Below, one piece after another: positions 31,950 through 36,330 of a stretch of 36,330 nt of DNA (position 1 is the first letter of the stretch; each line of letters starts with the position of its first letter). The DNA is from CAZOWW01 sp964583765 (lineage in GTDB: Bacteria > Actinomycetota > Actinomycetes > Actinomycetales > Kineosporiaceae). The translations under genes were made by a program, and so were the position numbers. The notes under the pieces are model-generated. The model was not told the origin of the DNA and did no database searches. It saw nothing but the letters and a program-made list of their open reading frames with translations. Location: positions 1 to 36,330 of the forward strand of contig CAZOWW010000054.1 of the NCBI GenBank assembly GCA_964583765.1, given 5' to 3'.

Positions 31950-33989
31950 TCACCCGATCTGGTAGGGACGCATCATCTCGTTGTCCTCGTGGTCGAGGAT
32001 GTGGCAGTGCCAGACGAAACGTCCTGGCCGGTCGAAGGTGGCCTTGATCCGGGTGATCTCTCCGGGGAAGGCCACCAGGGTGTCCTTGGTTCCGGTCTCC
32101 CACGGTTCGGGAGGACGCGGTATGCCGTCGAAGGGCTGCCGGTTCAGCACCTCGAACTCCACGAGGTGCACGTGGACGGGATGTCCGTCGTCGGTGAAGT
32201 TGTGGAGTTCCCAGATCTCGGTGGCTCCGGCCACCGGGTTCTCGGTCACGCCGTCCCGCCAACGCAGCGGGTTGGGCACGCCGTCCGGTCCCAGCGTTCC
32301 CAACATCGCGGCGATGGGCGCAGCGGCGAAGTACGCCGAGTCCGTTTCGTTGAGTGACAGCAGGCGAGTCACCGAGGCATCAGGGAGCGTGGGGACCGCC
32401 GGTAGTTGCAGCCGGCTGGGCGGGACGCTGGTGTCCCGCGTCACGGCGGGACCGCCCACCACGAAGCGCATGATCTGTCCGGTGGTGTTGGGGTCCGTGG
32501 GCACGAAGTCCACGTCGGTCGCCCCGCCTTCGAAGGGCTCATCAGGACCCTCGTTGATCAGGTACAGCTGGGTGCCGACGGCCACGTCCGTGAAGTCGAC
32601 GATGATGTCGAGGCGCTCGGCGGGCGCGAGCCAGACGGTGTCCACCGACGCGGGCGCCGGCAGGAATCCACCGTCGGCGCCGATGACCCACAGCGGCAGG
32701 GCGGGTGGGGCAGGGCGAGAAGCGAGCGGACTTCCGGCGATCTTCAGAAGAATCGTCCGGGCGTTCGAGGCGTTCAGGAGCCGGAAGCGGTACCTGCGCT
32801 GCTCGACGGTCAGCGAGGGCCAGGTGTTGCCGTTGACCATGATCGTGTTACCGAAGAACTCCGGGTTCCAGTAGGGCGGTGTGTCCGAGTAGGGGATCCA
32901 CGGACCGTTGGGCGGGGTGTCCCCGATGAAGCCTCGGCTGGTGGGGAAGAAGAGCGAGCCGTCGGCGTTGAACGATCTGTCCTGGATCACGAGGGGGATC
33001 TCGTAGTAGCGGGTGCCCGATGCGTCCCCGGGTCCCGGTGCCGGCCCGGGCAGCACGCCTGCGGGCAGGTTGGAAGAGCCGCCCCGCAGCAGGTACATCC
33101 CCGCGAGGCCTGCGCCGAGGTTCACCCGCGTCATTCCGAGGTCGTGGCTGTGATACCAGAGGGCGGTCGCCCGCTGATCATTGCTGTACTGCAGCACCGA
33201 ACTGCCGGGCTGCCACGCCACGCCGAACCGAGCCAGGGCCTCTGCCTTGAAGCGGTCGTAGAACGTGCCCACCGTCGCGTACCCGGACGGGATGTCGCGG
33301 GCGACCGGCAGGGTCCAGGCCTCGGGGTACCCGTCGCTCTCCTCGTAGGAGTGTCCGCCGTGCAGATGCACCACGAGCGGAATCGGGCCGGTGTACGGCG
33401 GAGGAGTGCCGGTGAACGTCGGCATGGAGTCCTGGGCGCCAGGACCACCGGGGGGATTGGCCCAGCGCAGGGTGGGGTCGACGGTGAGCGGGTGCGGTAC
33501 GTACCGGCCGGTGCGATCGAGGAACTGGTTCCACCAGGTCACCCGCGCCTGACGCCCCACGCTCGCTTCGAAGGTCCACCCTGGTGTGCGGAAGGTCCGG
33601 GAGTTCGCCGCGGCGCCGAACCCCAGCACGCGGGTCGTGGGCATCCCCGCAGGCAGGATCTGCTGGCGGAACAGCCGGCTTCCCACGGAGTAGGAGTCGA
33701 TCCCGGCCGGTCCGTTCACCTGGGGCATCGCCGGCATGATGTACAGCGGGGTCACGTACTTGGGCACCTGGACGGGGTCCAGCGACCCGCCGGGAACCGG
33801 CGCCCCGGGTGCCCGGGACCATCCCGGCCGAGAAGATCTCGCTCCGGTGGACACCGCGCGTGGCAGGAGTACCGCACCCGACACCGATGCCGCGTCGCCC
33901 GCCACGGCTGCGGTCCTCATGAACTGTCGACGGCTGTACGTCGACCCGTTCTCCTCGGGAACAGCCGCGGATGTTCCCTCCGGTGTCAC
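31950..33989 (-). CDS. Tat-exported multicopper oxidase (CotA / phenoxazinone-synthase-like)
   Basis: This enzyme oxidises phenolics or metals while reducing O2 to water, outside the membrane. From GTG 33989 it has 679 aa. A twin-arginine signal (STYSRRQFMRTAAVAG) lies at residues 18-33. Copper ligands are HLHGGH (208-213), WYHSHD (HSH 280-282), HPVHVH (603-608) and HCHILDH (661-667) followed by EDNEMM, giving all type 1, 2 and 3 sites with Met as probable axial ligand. GTG 33989 is chosen because AGGA lies 5 nt upstream and the Tat n-region becomes normal. The frame remains open to 34265 through a repeat region, which would give an implausible 110-residue n-region. Substrate unknown; lignin-type phenols fit the neighbouring glycosidases. 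Confidence 0.92.
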   Translation of the reverse strand: MTPEGTSAAVPEENGSTYSRRQFMRTAAVAGDAASVSGAVLLPRAVSTGARSSRPGWSRAPGAPVPGGSLDPVQVPKYVTPLYIMPAMPQVNGPAGIDSYSVGSRLFRQQILPAGMPTTRVLGFGAAANSRTFRTPGWTFEASVGRQARVTWWNQFLDRTGRYVPHPLTVDPTLRWANPPGGPGAQDSMPTFTGTPPPYTGPIPLVVHLHGGHSYEESDGYPEAWTLPVARDIPSGYATVGTFYDRFKAEALARFGVAWQPGSSVLQYSNDQRATALWYHSHDLGMTRVNLGAGLAGMYLLRGGSSNLPAGVLPGPAPGPGDASGTRYYEIPLVIQDRSFNADGSLFFPTSRGFIGDTPPNGPWIPYSDTPPYWNPEFFGNTIMVNGNTWPSLTVEQRRYRFRLLNASNARTILLKIAGSPLASRPAPPALPLWVIGADGGFLPAPASVDTVWLAPAERLDIIVDFTDVAVGTQLYLINEGPDEPFEGGATDVDFVPTDPNTTGQIMRFVVGGPAVTRDTSVPPSRLQLPAVPTLPDASVTRLLSLNETDSAYFAAAPIAAMLGTLGPDGVPNPLRWRDGVTENPVAGATEIWELHNFTDDGHPVHVHLVEFEVLNRQPFDGIPRPPEPWETGTKDTLVAFPGEITRIKATFDRPGRFVWHCHILDHEDNEMMRPYQIG

Positions 33990-34046
33990 CTCCGTCCTGC
34001 GCGTCACGCCTGTTCCGTGCTCGCGCTGCGGCCTTTCCTCACGTGC

Positions 34047-34160
34047 CACTTCTGGTCCTTGCTCGGGCGCCACCTCAGGTCCCTCGTTGTGCGTCACCCC
34101 GGATCTCGCCTCGTGTGTCACCTCAGGTCCCTCGCCGTGCGTCACCCCGGGCCTCCCTTG
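34047..34160. repeat. 48-bp tandem repeats upstream of the oxidase gene
   Basis: CACCTCAGGTCCCTCG occurs at 34071-34086 and 34119-34134, 48 bp apart, each followed by TGTGCGTCACCCCGG. A degenerate third copy starts near 34047. Each full copy contains the palindrome ACCTCAGGT. The frame stays open on both strands. The repeat sits between the chosen oxidase start and any upstream promoter. Confidence 0.75.
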
Positions 34161-34376
34161 GTGTTTGTTCGTGTGCTGGTCGTCCACGTGCCGCAGGTCG
34201 TCCGCCCATCCGGACCGACAGATCACCCTCACCGACACGTCGACCGGCACGGGACTCATCAACAAGCGTCCGCGAGCGTGATCGCGGGATACGGTCAGGT
34301 GCCGTCATGAGATAACTGCTCAGGTGTTCCTCGGGTTGCTTCCGCGGGTGGCGCGAGAATGGTGGGGCCCGGGCCA

Positions 34377-34480
34377 GTGTCACCACCGTGAGCACGCAGA
34401 AGGAATACGCGCCACGACATCGAGGTGGCGCTGCCACCGGTGTGCAGGTGGTGACACGAGGGTGCGGGGAGCTCTCCCGC
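34377..34480. other. Nested inverted repeats, possible structured RNA
   Basis: GTGTCACCACC (34377-34387) and GGTGGTGACAC (34447-34457) are perfect 11-bp arms 59 nt apart. Inside lies the hairpin GGTGGC-GCT-GCCACC (34424-34438), and just after comes GCGGGG-AGCTC-TCCCGC (34464-34480). No gene covers the region. It could be a structured RNA, a terminator or a protein-binding site. Confidence 0.4.
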
Positions 34481-34669
34481 GAGCAGGTGTCCTCCCGTTG
34501 CTTCCGACACCAACAGGACGTGCTGGCGGTACTCGTGCAGGCGGCGATGTGAGTCATCGGTTGCGGCGTGTTCTGTGCCCGAGCCAGGTCGGGCTGGTAT
34601 CGGCATCCTTCCCGTCGGAATTCTCGGGCTACCCGATGAATCGTCACGGAAGGCGGGGCCATCGACGGT

Positions 34670-34704
34670 GAAGCTGCGTCACGACTGCGAAGCCGCGTCA
34701 CGAC
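34670..34704 (+). repeat. Two 16-bp direct repeats
   Basis: GAAGCTGCGTCACGAC (34670-34685) and GAAGCCGCGTCACGAC (34689-34704), period 19 bp, lie in the otherwise empty stretch between the nested inverted repeats and the possible gene remnant at 34762. Confidence 0.7.
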
Positions 34705-34761
34705 AGGAAGAAGAATCGTGAGAGGGAGCGGCGTTCGGGCAGGAAACGTCCTCAGGATGGG

Positions 34762-35080
34762 ATGCCCTCGGCGGGAAGTCGCATCGAAGTCGGGTATGGC
34801 CGTCTCGATGTCGACCACTCGGACGCGGGGCAGCTGCTGGTGTGCGAGATGTTGCTCTTCGGTGCCGTTCAGTTCGAGCAGGTAGATCGCGACCGGGTGT
34901 CGCCGCCCGACCGGCTGGGCCTCTCGGTGGGCGGCGAACCCTGGAGGATATTCTGGCGTTTATCGAGGAAAGGTGCAACCCCCGTCAAAGGGAATTCGTG
35001 GGATCCCCGTGCACTTTTGTTCACAAAGGCATCCCCAATGGTTCACAATGGCCTCACGGAAGATGGATCAGGATGACCTT
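34762..35080 (+). pseudogene. Possible frameshifted gene remnant
   Basis: From ATG 34762 (AGGATGGG upstream) a protein-like frame reads IEVGYGRLDVDHSD, LLVCEMLLFGAVQFEQ and PPDRLGLSVGG. Near 34930 coding-like sequence moves to another frame, RTLEDILAFIEERCNPRQREF, ending near 35080. Neither frame alone looks whole. The second part has markedly lower GC than its surroundings. No family was recognised. It may be a decayed or foreign gene, or chance. Confidence 0.3.
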
Positions 35081-35202
35081 GAGCCCTTCGGTGGGCCCGG
35101 GCCGACCTTCTGCTGCGGCTCGGGAGGGGCGGTGCGGCGGCATCCGGGACGGGGTGAGTTCCCGGTGGGGTGGTGAGCGGCCGCAGGCGACCGGCGTGGA
35201 GC

Positions 35203-35231
35203 GGCGGGCTCGGCCAGAGGCCGAGCCCGCC
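35203..35231. terminator. Very strong stem-loop downstream of GH62
   Basis: GGCGGGCTCGGCC, loop AGA, GGCCGAGCCCGCC is a perfect 13-bp stem. It lies about 200 nt beyond the GH62 stop (35430, minus strand) and after the possible remnant on the plus strand, so it can stop both. Confidence 0.65.
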
Positions 35232-35271
35232 ACGGTGGTGCGATCCGGTCCTGCCCACGATCCCTGCCGAT

Positions 35272-35307
35272 CCGGATCCGGTCCGTGAGAACCGGTACCG
35301 GATCCGG
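35272..35307. terminator. Second stem-loop downstream of GH62
   Basis: CCGGATCCGGT (35272-35282) and ACCGGATCCGG (35297-35307) are perfect 11-bp arms around a 14-nt loop, about 120 nt past the GH62 stop. Together with the stem at 35203-35231 it may form a double terminator. Confidence 0.55.
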
Positions 35308-35346
35308 GGGAGGTCGTGATCACCGGCAGGGCTGGGATCCGTTGCG

Positions 35347-35412
35347 CCGGGGAAGGTCAGGCCCGCCCGGGGAAGATCAGACCAGCCTGGGAAGATCAGG
35401 TGCGCCAGGGGC
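35347..35412. repeat. 19-20-bp tandem repeats after GH62
   Basis: CCGGGGAAGGTCAG, CCGGGGAAGATCAG and CCTGGGAAGATCAG begin at 35347, 35367 and 35386, with a fourth degenerate copy near 35405. They fill the DNA just past the GH62 stop. No coding role is evident. Confidence 0.75.
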
Positions 35413-35429
35413 AGGTCCGTCACCAGTCG

Positions 35430-36330
35430 TCAGCGCTGCAGGGTGAGCAGGCCCGGACGCCACGGGATGCTGTTGTAGTCGCTGTAGGAGCCGGGGGCGT
35501 CGCCCTGGTAGAGCAGCTGCAGGTTGCAGGGGTCGACGGTCATGGTCTGGTCGGGGTTGTTGCGGACCAGGTCGCCGTGGCTGATGTCGTTGGTCCAGGT
35601 GGCGCCGCTGTTGGCCTTGCCGGCGAAGGGGTTGCTCTCGCTGGCGGCGTTGGCGGTCCAGGAACCGGACAGGCTGGAGGCGGTGAAGGAACGGAAGTAG
35701 CGCCCGTTCGCCCCCATGGCCTCGACGATCATGAGGTACTGGTTCTGGCCGGAGACCTTGTAGACCTGGACCGCCTCGAACAGGTTGCTCGTCGAGTCGC
35801 TCATGACCGTCGTGTACGACGAGCCGAAGCTGCCCGGGAAGTTCCCGATCGGCATGCTCGCCCGGTAGATCTTGCCGTTGTCCCCGGCGAAGAACAGGTA
35901 CATGTTCGAGCTGTCGGCGATGAGTGTCTCGTCGATCGGGCCCGTGCCGCCGGAGCCGATGCTCCCGGTGAACAGCGCCTGCTGGGAGGACCAGCCGTTC
36001 GCATTGGTGGGGTCGCTCGACGTCCGGTACATGAACGGGGCCGAACCCCATTCGGAGGCGAGCACCCAGATGTTCTTGGGGGCGAAGTAGAACAGCGTGG
36101 GTGCGACGGCGCCGGAGGACATCGAGTTCTGTCCGGTCGAGGCCATGTCGGACCAGTTCGTGAACGGGGTGAAGTTCATCGAGCTGTACGACCCGTTCGT
36201 CACGGTCGATCCGTAGACGATGTGCTTGCCGTTGTAGACGACGTCGCTGAAGTCCTTCATCGCGGCGTAGCCGTTCTTCGGCTGCGCCAGCGCGCCCGTG
36301 GAGGACCAGCGGTACGACGACGGCAGCGTG
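35430..36330 (-). CDS. GH62 alpha-L-arabinofuranosidase (N-terminus beyond window)
   Basis: Secreted enzyme that removes arabinose side groups from arabinoxylan. The frame stays open to the window edge and matches GH62 throughout: LPSSYRWSSTGALAQPKNGY at the edge, then KDFSDVVYNGKHIVYGS (catalytic Asp region), FTNWSDMAS, APTLFYFAPKNIWVLASEWG, GPIDETLI, YLFFAGDNGKIYRASMPI, NLFEAVQVYKVSGQNQYLM (likely general-acid Glu), TWTNDISHGDLVRNNPDQTM and LQLLYQGDAPGS. About 300 residues are visible, nearly the whole catalytic domain. The signal peptide and any binding module must lie before it, since none follows. The ATG at 36260 is internal, not the start. Confidence 0.95.
   Translation of the reverse strand, partial: TLPSSYRWSSTGALAQPKNGYAAMKDFSDVVYNGKHIVYGSTVTNGSYSSMNFTPFTNWSDMASTGQNSMSSGAVAPTLFYFAPKNIWVLASEWGSAPFMYRTSSDPTNANGWSSQQALFTGSIGSGGTGPIDETLIADSSNMYLFFAGDNGKIYRASMPIGNFPGSFGSSYTTVMSDSTSNLFEAVQVYKVSGQNQYLMIVEAMGANGRYFRSFTASSLSGSWTANAASESNPFAGKANSGATWTNDISHGDLVRNNPDQTMTVDPCNLQLLYQGDAPGSYSDYNSIPWRPGLLTLQR

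Noticed and set aside
35043..35423. A 126-codon minus-strand frame directly after GH62
   Set aside because: It runs through the tandem repeats and both stem-loops and has no protein-like composition.
1..36330. tRNA, rRNA, insertion sequence or prophage
   Set aside because: No T-loop-like GGTTCGANTCC context in the gaps, no transposase or integrase motif, and no terminal inverted repeats flanking a gene were seen by eye. A tRNAscan or IS search would settle this.

Overview
The window is about 36 kb of very GC-rich DNA with GTG starts, strong G/C third-position bias, CBM2-type secreted glycosidases, a twin-arginine multicopper oxidase and eukaryotic-type Ser/Thr kinases. This points to an Actinomycetota chromosome, probably a soil or plant-litter organism. 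The genus cannot be fixed from the sequence alone. No rRNA, tRNA, CRISPR array, transposase or phage gene was recognised, and most long open frames are antisense shadows caused by base composition.

Left part (1-8976): the tail of one gene; a small operon of a 45-codon ORF, an unrecognised helical protein and a MinD/ParA-like P-loop protein that lacks the P-loop lysine; on the other strand a proline iminopeptidase and a membrane-anchored NACHT-type STAND NTPase; then a multi-pass lipid-linked-sugar glycosyltransferase (+) facing an unrecognised 160-aa protein (-).

Middle part (8977-14560): a 629-bp non-coding stretch with a good promoter/operator candidate, a GH105-like six-hairpin glycosidase translationally coupled to a small C2H2-like zinc protein, a phased array of GAAC-N2-GTTC half-palindromes, ribonuclease Z, a membrane diguanylate cyclase and a YjbQ/UPF0047 protein.

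Central signalling block (14581-28057): two giant paralogues of about 1,850-1,880 aa. Each joins a Ser/Thr kinase, a PknK/MalT-like STAND ATPase, a TPR-like helical region, two GAF domains and a C-terminal GGDEF diguanylate cyclase in one chain. Between them lie a class V aminotransferase/cysteine-desulfurase-like protein with an extra half-module, and a decayed GGDEF fragment that shares 33 consecutive identical bases with the nearby membrane cyclase. This c-di-GMP-oriented block is the most unusual part of the window.

Right part (28264-36330): a lipoprotein with a C-terminal SH3-like module divergent from a small membrane protein, then a plant-polymer set on the minus strand: GH5_8 beta-mannanase with Thr-rich linker and CBM2, a Tat-exported multicopper oxidase, and a GH62 alpha-L-arabinofuranosidase cut by the window end. 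Strong stem-loops follow the oxidase and GH62 genes. The DNA upstream of the oxidase holds tandem repeats, nested inverted repeats and a possible frameshifted gene remnant.
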